Positions 16,934-26,081 of a stretch of 64,000 nucleotides of DNA are shown here, one piece after another; positions within the stretch are counted from its first letter, which is position 1, and each line of letters begins with the position of its first letter. The position numbers were made by a program, and so were the translations under genes. The stretch is taken from NCBI GenBank assembly GCA_021815825.1, contig JAKAZO010000006.1, forward strand, positions 9,454-73,453, in the 5' to 3' direction. This DNA is from Pseudomonadota bacterium (GTDB taxonomy: Bacteria > Pseudomonadota > Alphaproteobacteria > Acetobacterales > Acetobacteraceae). The notes under the pieces were generated by a model. That model saw only the letters and a list, made by a program, of their open reading frames with translations. It made no database searches and was not told the origin of the DNA.

Positions 16934-19900
16934 GATGCAAGCAAGCCGTGCGCCAGCGATGGCGTCAAGCGGGCAAGCTGCCAGCGCCGCGGCAGCGCCA
17001 CCACCCGCAGATCGAGAACGCCGCCGGACGACGTCTCGGGGAGCGCAAGCGTGCCATCGCCGTCAGTCCAGCGCCAGATCCGGTTGCCGTCCGATTCGAC
17101 ATCGAAAAACCCGCCGGCGAAGACGCGCGCGCCGAGATCGAGCGCGCGTCCCCCCGACACCACGCCGCTGAGCGCGATACCGAGGCGGCGGTGGTCGCTG
17201 CTGGAGGGATCGACGTCGGAGGGCGTGAAGCGCGCCGAGAGCAGCCGGACCGGCCCACCACCGCGAGGCAGCAGGAAGCGGTGGAGCGCCCCCTGCACGC
17301 GCGCCGGCTTCAGCACGCGCGCACCGGTCGCCAGCGCCAGCGCCGGCGCCGGCTCGACCCGCCAGCCGCGGCGCATCACCTCCGCGTGCAGGTCGGCGCG
17401 CACGCGGGCCAGTTCCGGCCCGGTGCAGCGCCGCGGCGCATATTCGCCCTCGACGGCCGGTGCGGGCGCCGCAAAATCGGCGTGCAGCGCGGTGGTTGTT
17501 CCGCCCTCGAACTGCATCCGGTTGCCACTGTCGAGATAGCTCTCCACCGCCAACCCCTCGGCCAGGACGACGTCATGGCTCGGCAGCTCGACATGGTAGT
17601 AGAGCGCCGTCCGCGGCCGCTCCTGGTGGATGGTGACACCGTTGACGAGATGCTGCACCGGGATCAGCACGCCTTCGGCGAGAACCGCGTGATCGGGCGA
17701 GAGCCGCACGTCACGCGCCGGACGGCCCGGCCCGAAGGCACCGGCGACGATCCTTACCGGCAGCACCTTCCCGGGCGCCGGATGCTGCCGGCAGACGATG
17801 GCTCGCCGCCCGATCCAGCGGATCGGGCGCGCCGTTCCGGTCGCGGTGAGCAGCCGCATGCCGACGACGAGCGCCTCCACCGGCACCGGTCCCTCCGGCG
17901 TCGCCAGCCGGGTGCCGGCGAGAAAGCAGGGCACGGTGGCAAGGATGTCGGTGCCGCCGGCATAGTCGGTGGCGAGCGTGAAGGCGCCGGCGCTGTAGCT
18001 CCCGGCGACGCGCAGGGCGACGGCGACGCTGCCGCCGCTGGTCACGCTCAGCGTCCCGGCGGACCAGCCGACGCTCTCGCTGGCCGGGGCAAAGGCGAGT
18101 TGCGTCAGATCGATGGCATCGCCCGGGCCGAAACCGGTGATGGTACCGAGAACGGCGTTCGGCGCCGCGAGCGCCAGGGTGCCGGACCCGTTGAACGCGA
18201 GGCTCTGCGAGCTCGCCACCCCTGCGGCCAGCGCCAGCGTCCCGCCGCCGCCGATGACGGCGCTGCCGTGCTGGCTGCCGTCGGCGACCAGGGACTGGCC
18301 GAGGCTGATCTCCCCGCCCAGCGCGAGCAGGGTGCCGTCATTGGCGAGCGGGCCGGTGACGTGGAGACTGCCCGCGGCCGCGAGGATGGTCGCCAGATTG
18401 TCCACCGGCGCGCTGATGGTGCTGGCCCCGAGCGCGGCGGTCTTCTCGAACAGCCCGGCGTTGGTGAGCATGGTGTTACCGGCGGCGGCGAGCGGCGCGT
18501 CACCGATCAGATCCCAGGTCGCCCCGGCGGCGATGGTGGCGACGGCGACGTCGCTGCCGGTGCCGAGCGTCACCCCGCCATCCTGGGCGAGGCTGCCGGT
18601 GAGGCTGAACACCGCACCGGCAGCCAGGGTCAGCCCGGCCGCGTCGCCCGCGCCGCCGAGCACGAGCGTGCCGGCTCCGCGCAACAGCCCGCCGAGACCA
18701 GCGACGGTGCCCACGGTGAGGGTATGGCCGGCGAGGTCGAGCGTGACCGAGCTGTCGAAGGCCATCGTTCCGGCATCCGCGGCATTGGCGGCGAGCGCGA
18801 GGTCCATGCCGCCGAACACGCCGAGCGTGGCGACGGTGAGGTCGAGCCCCGGCTGCAGCGTGGTCTGCTCCGGCCCGACCAGAGCCAACACGCCGGCGCC
18901 CGAAACCGTGCCGGCAAGACTATTGTTCCCTCCGGTGAGGCTGAGCGTGCCGCTTTGCACCGCGATCGTGCCGCTACTGGCGAGGCCGGCGGCGAGATCG
19001 GCGAGGCCGGCCCCGCCACTTTTGCGCAGCATGCCCGCGTTGCTGACCGACCCGCCCGCGGCGGCGAGAATCGGCACGTCGGCGCGCACGTCATAGAGGG
19101 CGCCGGCGCCGATCGAGAGCGTCGGCGCGTCGGTAGCCGCTGTGCCGAGCGTCAGGCCGCCATCCTGGCTGATGGTGCCGGCATCTGCGAGTGTGGCGGC
19201 GCCGGCGAGGCTGAGCCCGTTGAGCTCGGCGGTCGCCTGGACGAGCACCGCGCCGCTGCCGCCGATCACGCCCGAGAGGCTTGCGGCGCCAGCGAGGGCG
19301 AGGGTCTGGCCGGCCGGCAGCAGCGTCGCGCCGGTCGCGAGCACGAAGGTTCCGCCGTAGCCCTCGCTCGCCGCCAGCGCCGTGGTGCCACCGGCCAGGT
19401 CCAGCGCGGCGACGCCGAGACCGAGCCCGGCGGCGAGGGTCGTCGCGCCGCCGAGCAGCAGCGCTCCGGCCCCGGAGACCGCGCCGGCGATCGTGCCGCC
19501 GCCGGCGAGCATGAGCGTGCCGGCCTGGACTGCGATCGCGCCCACCCCGGCGAGCGGCGCCGCGAGCGTGGCTTCGCCGGAGGTGCCGCTCTTCTCGATC
19601 GTGCCGGCACTGGCCAGGCTCGCCGCCGCCAAGCTGGCCGTGCCGATGAGATCAAGCACGGCACCACTGGCCAGGCTGGTCGCACCCAGGCTGACCGGCC
19701 CGGCGGCGATGACCGTCCCCGCCAGCGCCGCCGTCGCGCCCGATGCCGCCAGCCCGTCCAGGGTCGCGGCGGCGCCGATGGTGAGCGTGCCGCTCCCGGC
19801 GAGGGTTCCATCGAGCGTCGCCGGTCCCGACAGCGCCAGGCTCTGCCCGCCGAGCGCCAGCGTCGCCCCTTGGTCGAGCCGGAACGGAGCGGAGACGCCG

Positions 19901-22521
19901 ACCGGCGCGACGAGCGCGGCGGCCCCCGCGATTTCGAGCGAGGCGATCCCCAGGGCCAGGCCACTTGCGAGCGTGACCGTACCGGCGCTGACACTGAGGG
20001 CGCCGAGACTGAGCGCGCCGGCGCCGGTGACGGTTCCGGCCAGCGTGCCGGCCGTCAGCGCCAGGGTCGCGCTGTCGACCTCCGCGGTGGCGCTCGCGCC
20101 GAGGGCGAACGGGCCGGTGATGGCGAGGCCGCTGACGAGGTCGAGCAGGCCGGCGGTCTGCACCAGGCTCCCGGCGAAGCGGCCGCCCGCATCCACCGTC
20201 AGCGCGCCGCCGGTCATATCGAGGCTCGCGCCGGCGCCCGCGAAGAGCTGGTCGATCGTGTCGGTGGTGCCGAAGCTGACGCTGTAGCCCGTCGCGGAGG
20301 CGGGCAGCGTGGCGCTGGCGTTGGCGCCGGGCACCGCGGCGGGCTGCCAGTTCGACGGGGTCGCCCAATCGCCGGAGCCGGCCTGCCAGGTCGCGGCGGT
20401 GATGGTGGCCTGGGCGGTGGTGAAAGCGGGACCGGGATGGTTCAGGACCAGCGCGGTGCCGCCGCCGCCGTCGGCGAGGAGGGCCAGCGCGGCGGGGGTG
20501 GCGAGACCGGGAAGGGCAAGGGTGGCGACGGTCGTGGTGACGCCGTTGAGCGTGTCGGTCAGGGTCAGGACGCCCGCCGCGTAGGCGTAGCCGTTGGCGG
20601 CCAGGCCCGGCAGGTCGATCGTATCACCGGCGGTAAACCCGGTGATGGGAGCACCGACGCTGCCCGGTGCGCCGATGACGAGGCGGTTGCCCGTGCCGGA
20701 GAGCGCGATCGTCTGGCTCGCCGCGATCGCCGCGGGCGCGATCAGCGTGCCGGAGCCGGCGAGCGCCAGCGTTCCGACCGCAGCGGCGTCGGCGCCGATC
20801 GACGCCTCCACGATCAGGACGCTGTCCGCGACGTTCACCGTGCCATCGTTGGTGAGCGCGCCGGCCAGATCGAGCGTCCCGGATAGCGCGGCGATTGCCC
20901 CCGTATTCACGATCGGCGCGCCGATGCGGCTCACCCCATCGGCGCCGGTTTTCTCGAGCGTGCCCGCGTTGGCGAGTGCCACCGTGCCGAGGCCGAACAT
21001 CGTCGCATCGCCGGTGATCGCCCAGGTGGCGCCGGCGTCGATGGTCAGCTGGGAGGCATCGCTCGCGGCCGTACCGAGCGTGAGCGGGCCGTCCTGGGTG
21101 ATCAGCCCGGCCACGGCAAGCGTGACACCGTTCGCCAGGGCCAGCGCGCTGACGTCTGCGCTGCCCTGCACTTGGACCCGGCCGGGGCCGTCCAGAGTGC
21201 CGCCAAGCGCGGCGGCACCGGAGAGGCTCAGCGTGTGCCCGGCGAGGGCGAGGCTGGCAGTACTGGCGATCGAGAGCGCTCCGCCATAGCTCAGATCGCC
21301 GCCCAGAGCGGTCTGCCCGGTGCCGGCGAGCGCGGTCGCCGCCACCGCCAGATCGAGCCCGGCTTCGAGGCTGGCTTGCCCGTTTCCAGCCAGGGACAGC
21401 GTGCCGGCCCCGCTGATGCCGCCGCCGAGCGCGACCGAGGGTCCGTCCAGCCGCAGCGTGCCGCGATCGATGGCGATGCTGCCGCTGGATGCGAGCGCCG
21501 CGGCGATGTCGCTGGTGCCGGCCCCGTCGCGCACGAGCGAGCCGGCATTGGTCAGCGTGCCGCCAGCGCCGACCGCGACCGCGCCGAGCAAGGTGTCGCT
21601 GCCGCCTGCCGCAATGGTGAAGGCGCTGCCGGCGGCGAGGGCGAGGCTGCCATCCTCGAGGATGGCGCCGCCATCGAGCAATGTCGCGCCTTGGAGCACC
21701 GCCAGCCCACCGACCTCGGCCGTGCCGGTCAGCGCCACGCTGCCGGCCCCCCCGAGCGTGCCATCGAGTTGCGCGGTCCCCGAAAGACCCAGCGTCTGAC
21801 CGCCGAGCGCCAGCGTCGCGCCTGTGCCGAGCGCGAATGTCTCGGCGTCGGCGGCGTTGCCGGCCAGGCTCAGCGTCGCGCCGGCGCCCAGCACGGCGAG
21901 TTCGGCGATGGCGAGGGTCACCCCGGCGGCCAGCGTCGCGGATTCGCTGGCGCCGAGCCGGCCGTCGATGAACAGGGCTCCGACGCCGGCGACCGTTCCG
22001 CCCAGCGTCGCTCCCCCCGCGGTGAGATCGAAAGCGCCGAAGGACGCGAGCAGCGTGCCGGCCGAGACCAGACTGCCGCTGATGGCGGCGCCGCCGATGG
22101 TTGCGATCTCGCCGGAATTGGTCAGGACGGCGCCGGCGCTGGTGGTGAGGCTCGCCGGGCCAAGCAACTCCAGGGTAGCGCCAGGGGCGATCGAGACCGC
22201 ACCACCGGCGGCAGACAGCGTGCCGGCCAGCGAGAACACGCCGCCTCGCAGCGCCAGGCTGCCGCCGCTGCCGATCAGGCTGCCCGCCCAGGCGCCGCCG
22301 GCCGAGAGCGACAAGGTGCCCGAGACGGTGAGCGCGCTCCCCGGCGCCGCGGTCTCGACCAGCGCAGCGATGACGGCCAGCGTGTCGAGCGTGACGCTGA
22401 CCGCGATCGGCGCGGCGAAGGCGGCGATGTCAGACGGACCCGGCAGCCCGGTCCGCCAGTTGGCCGCGTTGCTCCAGGCGCCAGACGTGGCCAGCCACTG
22501 ATCCGCGTAGGCGTTGATCAT
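16930..22521 (-). CDS. Giant beta-solenoid repeat protein with C-terminal Hint domain
   Basis: 1863 residues, strongly Ala/Gly/Leu/Thr-rich and poor in Cys and Lys. Two solenoid modules each begin with a Trp-rich cap: WLATSGAWSNAANWRTGLPG at residues 9-28 and WQAGSGDWATPSNWQPAAVPG near residue 715. Between and after them run many short strand-turn units. At C1532 a Hint (hedgehog/intein) domain begins: PCFLAGTRLATPEGPVPVE, then IRWIGRRAI, VRLSPDHAVLAEGVLIPV and 'YYHVELPSHDVVLAEGLAVESYLD'. A terminal domain with 'DVDPSSSDHRRLGIAL' and 'WRWTDGDGTLALP' closes the protein. Hint domains make an autocatalytic N-S acyl shift; in such surface proteins a self-cleavage or anchoring role is proposed. 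There is no signal peptide, so type I-like secretion is possible but no such exporter is present here. Confidence 0.9.
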   Translation of the reverse strand: MINAYADQWLATSGAWSNAANWRTGLPGPSDIAAFAAPIAVSVTLDTLAVIAALVETAAPGSALTVSGTLSLSAGGAWAGSLIGSGGSLALRGGVFSLAGTLSAAGGAVSIAPGATLELLGPASLTTSAGAVLTNSGEIATIGGAAISGSLVSAGTLLASFGAFDLTAGGATLGGTVAGVGALFIDGRLGASESATLAAGVTLAIAELAVLGAGATLSLAGNAADAETFALGTGATLALGGQTLGLSGTAQLDGTLGGAGSVALTGTAEVGGLAVLQGATLLDGGAILEDGSLALAAGSAFTIAAGGSDTLLGAVAVGAGGTLTNAGSLVRDGAGTSDIAAALASSGSIAIDRGTLRLDGPSVALGGGISGAGTLSLAGNGQASLEAGLDLAVAATALAGTGQTALGGDLSYGGALSIASTASLALAGHTLSLSGAAALGGTLDGPGRVQVQGSADVSALALANGVTLAVAGLITQDGPLTLGTAASDASQLTIDAGATWAITGDATMFGLGTVALANAGTLEKTGADGVSRIGAPIVNTGAIAALSGTLDLAGALTNDGTVNVADSVLIVEASIGADAAAVGTLALAGSGTLIAPAAIAASQTIALSGTGNRLVIGAPGSVGAPITGFTAGDTIDLPGLAANGYAYAAGVLTLTDTLNGVTTTVATLALPGLATPAALALLADGGGGTALVLNHPGPAFTTAQATITAATWQAGSGDWATPSNWQPAAVPGANASATLPASATGYSVSFGTTDTIDQLFAGAGASLDMTGGALTVDAGGRFAGSLVQTAGLLDLVSGLAITGPFALGASATAEVDSATLALTAGTLAGTVTGAGALSLGALSVSAGTVTLASGLALGIASLEIAGAAALVAPVGVSAPFRLDQGATLALGGQSLALSGPATLDGTLAGSGTLTIGAAATLDGLAASGATAALAGTVIAAGPVSLGATSLASGAVLDLIGTASLAAASLASAGTIEKSGTSGEATLAAPLAGVGAIAVQAGTLMLAGGGTIAGAVSGAGALLLGGATTLAAGLGLGVAALDLAGGTTALAASEGYGGTFVLATGATLLPAGQTLALAGAASLSGVIGGSGAVLVQATAELNGLSLAGAATLADAGTISQDGGLTLGTAATDAPTLSIGAGALYDVRADVPILAAAGGSVSNAGMLRKSGGAGLADLAAGLASSGTIAVQSGTLSLTGGNNSLAGTVSGAGVLALVGPEQTTLQPGLDLTVATLGVFGGMDLALAANAADAGTMAFDSSVTLDLAGHTLTVGTVAGLGGLLRGAGTLVLGGAGDAAGLTLAAGAVFSLTGSLAQDGGVTLGTGSDVAVATIAAGATWDLIGDAPLAAAGNTMLTNAGLFEKTAALGASTISAPVDNLATILAAAGSLHVTGPLANDGTLLALGGEISLGQSLVADGSQHGSAVIGGGGTLALAAGVASSQSLAFNGSGTLALAAPNAVLGTITGFGPGDAIDLTQLAFAPASESVGWSAGTLSVTSGGSVAVALRVAGSYSAGAFTLATDYAGGTDILATVPCFLAGTRLATPEGPVPVEALVVGMRLLTATGTARPIRWIGRRAIVCRQHPAPGKVLPVRIVAGAFGPGRPARDVRLSPDHAVLAEGVLIPVQHLVNGVTIHQERPRTALYYHVELPSHDVVLAEGLAVESYLDSGNRMQFEGGTTTALHADFAAPAPAVEGEYAPRRCTGPELARVRADLHAEVMRRGWRVEPAPALALATGARVLKPARVQGALHRFLLPRGGGPVRLLSARFTPSDVDPSSSDHRRLGIALSGVVSGGRALDLGARVFAGGFFDVESDGNRIWRWTDGDGTLALPETSSGGVLDLRVVALPRRWQLARLTPSLAHGLLAS
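17960..22450 (-). repeat. Higher-order repeats in the solenoid of the giant Hint protein
   Basis: At protein level a unit starting with a strand like TLALGGQTLxLSGxAxLDGTLxG recurs at about residues 235, 425, 890, 1072 and 1262, that is, every 180-190 residues inside each module. Each long unit contains in order a 'GLxLAxGATL' strand, a 'xQDGxLTLGTAAxDA' segment, 'IxAGATWxI', 'NAGxLEKTG' and 'GTVSGAGxLxL'. Copies are clearly diverged, so this is old duplication, not recent slippage. Confidence 0.7.
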
Positions 22522-22531
22522 CCGGTCCGCT

Positions 22532-22564
22532 TGCGGTCGTGTCTCAGAGAGACTGACAACCGCA
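22532..22564 (-). promoter_or_regulatory. Compound hairpin in the 5' leader of the giant Hint gene
   Basis: Outer arms TGCGGT (22532-22537) and ACCGCA (22559-22564) enclose inner arms GTCTC (22541-22545) and GAGAC (22549-22553) with a three-base loop. It ends 10 bases before the start codon, where a ribosome binding site would lie, and no clear Shine-Dalgarno is visible. It could control translation of the very large protein; alternatively it is only an end-of-transcript hairpin for the upstream MmgE/PrpD gene, although no T-tract follows. Confidence 0.4.
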
Positions 22565-22647
22565 GGTTTGCCAGATCAGCGCGCAACGCACCATGGCTAA
22601 CCGCTCCGGCCGCCGCTGGGCTGGGTGCATGGCGCCGGCGGGGGGGC

Positions 22648-24045
22648 CTATTCTCCCGCCAGCCTGGCTGCCATCAGCGACGAGCCAAGGCGCAGCAACG
22701 GCGTCACGCTGGCCGCCTGGTCCATCGCCAGGACCCCGTCGGCCAGATGGGCGGCGCGCTCCCTGCCCAGCACGCTCTCGGTCAAGCCGGCGAATTTCGC
22801 CCGCAATTCGGCCTCGGTGAGGAAATTCTCCGGCTCGCCTTTGGCGTATCGGACGAAGCGGGAGAGCGTCTGGCCGCGGGCCTGCAGCGTCAGCCGCCCG
22901 GCCATGGCGCGCGGGAACTCGGCCTCCACGTCGGCGTCGAACACGCAGGCGATCCTCGGCAGCAGCCTACGGATATCCGGGTCCTGCAGCAGGCGGTAGC
23001 TGTCCCAGCCCATCGCGCCGGTGGCCAGCGCGGTGGCGATGACGAACGGACCGCTGAATTGCCCATCCACCACGTTCTGCGGGTTGGATTTCTGCTCGGC
23101 CGGCTCGCCGACCAGCAGCAGCCCGGCACGCGGCAGACCCAGCGTGACCTGCTCGATCTCCGCCGCCTTCAGCTCATGTTCGGCGCGCAGGGCCAGAGCG
23201 GCGTCGATGCCGGCATGGCCATAGCGGCACGAGGGATAGGGCTTCACCGCGGTGGCCATCAGTTCGTAGCGCTCACCGAGCCCTTCGAGCGCCCGTTCCG
23301 GCTCCGGTGCCGGGGCGTAGGCGTGGAGAAAGCCGTGGCGTCCTTCGAGCGCCTCGGACGCGCCCTTGAACCCCTCGCGCGCCAGCGTCGCGGCGGCGAG
23401 TCCGGCCATCGCGGCCCAGCCAACCTGGAAGCGCTTGGTCCAGGCGCCATTGGCAAGGAACTGCAGGCTGCCCGCGGTCTGGCTCAGCGCGATGCCGAGG
23501 GCGGAGGCGATGCGCGCCGCGTCCAGCCCCATGACGCGCCCGGCCGCGGCGGCTGCCCCGAAGGCGCCGCAGGTCGCGGTCGGGTGGAAGCCGCGATCGT
23601 AGTGCGCCTTGGCCGGCAGGGCGAGCGCGACGCGGCAGGTGATCTCGTAGCCGGCGACGATGCCGGACAGGACTTCGGCTCCCGACGCACCGACCATCTC
23701 GCCGGCGGCCAGCGCGGCAGGGATCACCGGCGCGCCCGGGTGAAGCGAGCCCGCCGCATGGGTATCATCGAAATCGAGCGAGTGGCCGAGCGCACCGTTG
23801 AGGAATGCCGCGCCGGCCGGAGTATAGCGCGCCGAATCGCCGAATACGCCGCAATTGCCGGCGGCAACGCCGAGCGCCCGGGCGGCGGCGAGCAAGGACG
23901 GGGTGCTCTCCGCGTCGTGGCGGGCGCGCACGATGTTGCCGACCAGATCGAGCACCAGAAACCGGGTCCGCTCCCGGACGTCGGCGGGCAGCCGGGAATA
24001 ATCGAGGCCAGCGGCGTAAGCGGCAAGCGTTGCGGTGAGGCCCAT
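22648..24045 (-). CDS. MmgE/PrpD family protein
   Basis: Family of 2-methylcitrate dehydratase (PrpD) and relatives such as cis-aconitate decarboxylase. 465 residues, normal length. Characteristic segments: 'LGHSLDFDDTH', 'HPGAPVIPAALAAGE', 'GYEITCRVALAL', 'GFHPTATCGAFGAAAAAG', 'KPYPSCRYGHAGIDAALAL' and 'NPQNVVDGQFSGPFVIATAL'. ATG 24045 (MGLTATLAAYAAGL) has a well placed AGGGGAA upstream; the longer frame overlaps the divergent mltB gene and is rejected. No methylcitrate synthase or lyase lies in the window, so this is an orphan paralogue with unknown substrate. It shares a 102-base divergent promoter region with mltB. Confidence 0.92.
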   Translation of the reverse strand: MGLTATLAAYAAGLDYSRLPADVRERTRFLVLDLVGNIVRARHDAESTPSLLAAARALGVAAGNCGVFGDSARYTPAGAAFLNGALGHSLDFDDTHAAGSLHPGAPVIPAALAAGEMVGASGAEVLSGIVAGYEITCRVALALPAKAHYDRGFHPTATCGAFGAAAAAGRVMGLDAARIASALGIALSQTAGSLQFLANGAWTKRFQVGWAAMAGLAAATLAREGFKGASEALEGRHGFLHAYAPAPEPERALEGLGERYELMATAVKPYPSCRYGHAGIDAALALRAEHELKAAEIEQVTLGLPRAGLLLVGEPAEQKSNPQNVVDGQFSGPFVIATALATGAMGWDSYRLLQDPDIRRLLPRIACVFDADVEAEFPRAMAGRLTLQARGQTLSRFVRYAKGEPENFLTEAELRAKFAGLTESVLGRERAAHLADGVLAMDQAASVTPLLRLGSSLMAARLAGE

Positions 24046-24147
24046 TGGTTCGTTTCCCCTTGGCGTCGTCAATATAGTGTCCCAATCGGCGGCCGGCGGA
24101 AAGGGCGTGGATTGCGGCGAGCCGCCTCGCTGTGGCAGAGCACGCAC

Positions 24148-25110
24148 ATGCTGATGCGTCGTTCCCTGCTGGCCGGCCTGACCGCCACTGTTGCCCTTCG
24201 TTCCGCGCATGCCGAGCGCAGCTTCTCCGGATTCCTGGCCAGCGTCTGGGGCGAGGCACGCCTCGCCGGAGTACGGCCGCGCACGCTCGACGCGGCGCTC
24301 TCCGGACTCGCCGTCAATGCGCGTGTGCTGGAACTCGACCGCCGCCAGCCGGAATTCACCATGACCTGGCAGCGCTACCGCGTCAGCCGCGTGAGCCCGA
24401 CGCGCGTCGCCGCCGGCAGGCGGGCACTGGCGCAGAACCGCGCCATGATCGACGCGATCGCGGCGCGCTACGGCGTCGATCCGGGTGTGCTCATCGGCAT
24501 CTGGGGGCTCGAATCGAACTACGGCGCCGATTCGGGCGGGTTCGGCGTCGTGGAGGCCCTCGCCACGCTGGCATGGGAAGGGCGGCGGGCGCGATTCTTC
24601 CGCTCCGAGCTCGTTCTCGCGCTCGAAATTCTCGATCATGGGGACGTCGCGCTCTCGCGCATGCGGGGCAGCTACGCGGGGGCCATGGGCCAGCCGCAGT
24701 TCATGCCCTCCTCCTACCTGCGCTACGCCGTTGATTATTCCGGCACCGGACGGCGCGACATCTGGGACGACACCGCCGACGTGCTCGCCTCGATCGCCAA
24801 TTATCTCGCCCGCTCCGGCTGGCGGCCGGGCGAGGGCTGGGGGTTGGCCGTGCGCCTGCCGCCGGGGCTGGACGCCGCGCGCCTCGCCGGCACGCGCCGC
24901 AGCCTCGGCGCGTGGGCCGAGCTCGGCGTCGTTACCGGAGCAGGGCGGAAACCCGCGCCCGCGGGCGCGGAAGCGAGCCTGTTGCTGCCGGATGGGCCGC
25001 GCGGCGAGGCGTTCCTCACGCTGGCCAACTTCGCCGCCATCCGGCGCTACAATCCCTCCGATTTCTATGCCCTCGCGGTCGGTCTCATCGGCGCGGAGGC
25101 CGGCGCATGA
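24148..25110 (+). CDS. mltB: Lytic murein transglycosylase B-like
   Basis: Periplasmic peptidoglycan lytic transglycosylase. 320 residues with an export signal (RRSLLAGLTATVALRSAHA, with an Arg pair). Family 3 (MltB) motifs: FLASVWGEARLAGV near the mature start, catalytic Glu E122 in IWGLESNYG, 'MRGSYAGAMGQPQFMPSSY' and 'DIWDDTADVLASIANYL'. Starts ATG 24148 or ATG 24154 are both possible. First gene of an eight-gene operon to 32117 whose members overlap or lie within 25 bases. In the divergent region a TATAGT box stands around 24072. Confidence 0.93.
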   Translation: MLMRRSLLAGLTATVALRSAHAERSFSGFLASVWGEARLAGVRPRTLDAALSGLAVNARVLELDRRQPEFTMTWQRYRVSRVSPTRVAAGRRALAQNRAMIDAIAARYGVDPGVLIGIWGLESNYGADSGGFGVVEALATLAWEGRRARFFRSELVLALEILDHGDVALSRMRGSYAGAMGQPQFMPSSYLRYAVDYSGTGRRDIWDDTADVLASIANYLARSGWRPGEGWGLAVRLPPGLDAARLAGTRRSLGAWAELGVVTGAGRKPAPAGAEASLLLPDGPRGEAFLTLANFAAIRRYNPSDFYALAVGLIGAEAGA

Positions 25111-26075
25111 GGCTGCGTCTCACGCTCGCGATGTCGATCCTGCTGGCGACGTCGGGCTGCGCGCGGGCCGAGGACCTCGCCCGCCAGACCTGGCGCGGGG
25201 TGGTCTCGCTGTTCGACCAGATGTTCCACCGCGCGCCGCCGGCGCCGCCTTCCGCGCCGCACTACGTCGTTGGCGAACCCTATGCGGCCGGCGGCATCTG
25301 GTACTATCCGCGCGAGCAGTTCGACTACGACGCCACCGGGATCGCAGCCGTCGTGCCGCCCGGCCATGGGCGGCTCACCGCCGATGGCGAGCTGTTCGAC
25401 GCCAACGCCATGGCGGCGGCGCATCCGACGCTGCAGCTGCCGGCGATTGCACGCGTCACCGATCTCGAGACCGGGCGGCAGGTGCTGGTGCGGATCAACG
25501 ATCGCGGGCCGGCCTCGCCGGCGCGGCTGATCGAGGTGACGCCGCGCGTCGCCGCGCTGCTCGGCTTCGGCCCTGCGGGAATCGCGCGCGTGCGCGTCGA
25601 ACTGGACGAGACGCTGTCAGAGACGCTGGCCGCGGAGTTGCAGGCCCATCAGGGTGGGCCCGCGGTGGCGGCCGCGCCACGGACGGGCGTGCAATCCACC
25701 GCGCTGGAGCCGCCACGCGGGGTTGTGGCCGCGCCCGCGGGACGCCCGGCGCCGGGCGCGGTGGCGAACTCTGCCGCCGAACCATCGCTGCCCACGGTCC
25801 CCGCGCGCCTGCCCGAAGCTGTGGTACAGGGCGCTCCGGCGCCGGGACAGATCTGGATCGCCGGTGATAGTTTCGACAGCTACGGCCCGGCCATGGAACA
25901 GCGCAACCGCCTCGGCCGCTTCGGCGCCCGCGTGGTTCGCACCCTGCGCGAGGGTCGCGAGAACGACGCCGTGATGATCGGGCCAATCGGCACCGTCGCC
26001 GAGGCGGACGCGCTGCTGACGCAGGTCATCCGCGCCGGCGTCGTCGACGCCCACCTGATCGTGCAACAGGAGTAG
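25107..26075 (+). CDS. rlpA: RlpA-like septal ring lytic transglycosylase with SPOR domain
   Basis: Outer-membrane lipoprotein that cleaves peptidoglycan lacking stem peptides and binds septal glycan. 322 residues: a lipoprotein signal with lipobox LATSGC; a double-psi beta-barrel at about residues 70-160 with 'RLTADGELFDANAMAAAHPTLQLP' and 'VLVRINDRGPASPARLIEVTP'; an Ala/Pro-rich linker to about 240; a C-terminal SPOR domain (QIWIAGDSFDSYGPAMEQ ... AVMIGPIGTVAEADALL). Start ATG 25107 overlaps the mltB stop (ATGA). Longer frames upstream are shadows inside mltB. Confidence 0.92.
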   Translation: MRLRLTLAMSILLATSGCARAEDLARQTWRGVVSLFDQMFHRAPPAPPSAPHYVVGEPYAAGGIWYYPREQFDYDATGIAAVVPPGHGRLTADGELFDANAMAAAHPTLQLPAIARVTDLETGRQVLVRINDRGPASPARLIEVTPRVAALLGFGPAGIARVRVELDETLSETLAAELQAHQGGPAVAAAPRTGVQSTALEPPRGVVAAPAGRPAPGAVANSAAEPSLPTVPARLPEAVVQGAPAPGQIWIAGDSFDSYGPAMEQRNRLGRFGARVVRTLREGRENDAVMIGPIGTVAEADALLTQVIRAGVVDAHLIVQQE

Positions 26076-26081
26076 CCGCCC

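Noticed and set aside
16948-20886. A plus-strand open frame of about 1312 codons opposite the giant Hint gene
   Set aside because: Very high GC produces long antisense frames; its translation is Arg/Gly/Ala/Gln-rich without domains, and the minus-strand protein has clear motifs and repeats.
17960-22450. CRISPR-like or DNA tandem array in the giant gene
   Set aside because: The repeats are in protein sequence, diverged at DNA level and in a continuous reading frame; there are no identical repeats with unique spacers.
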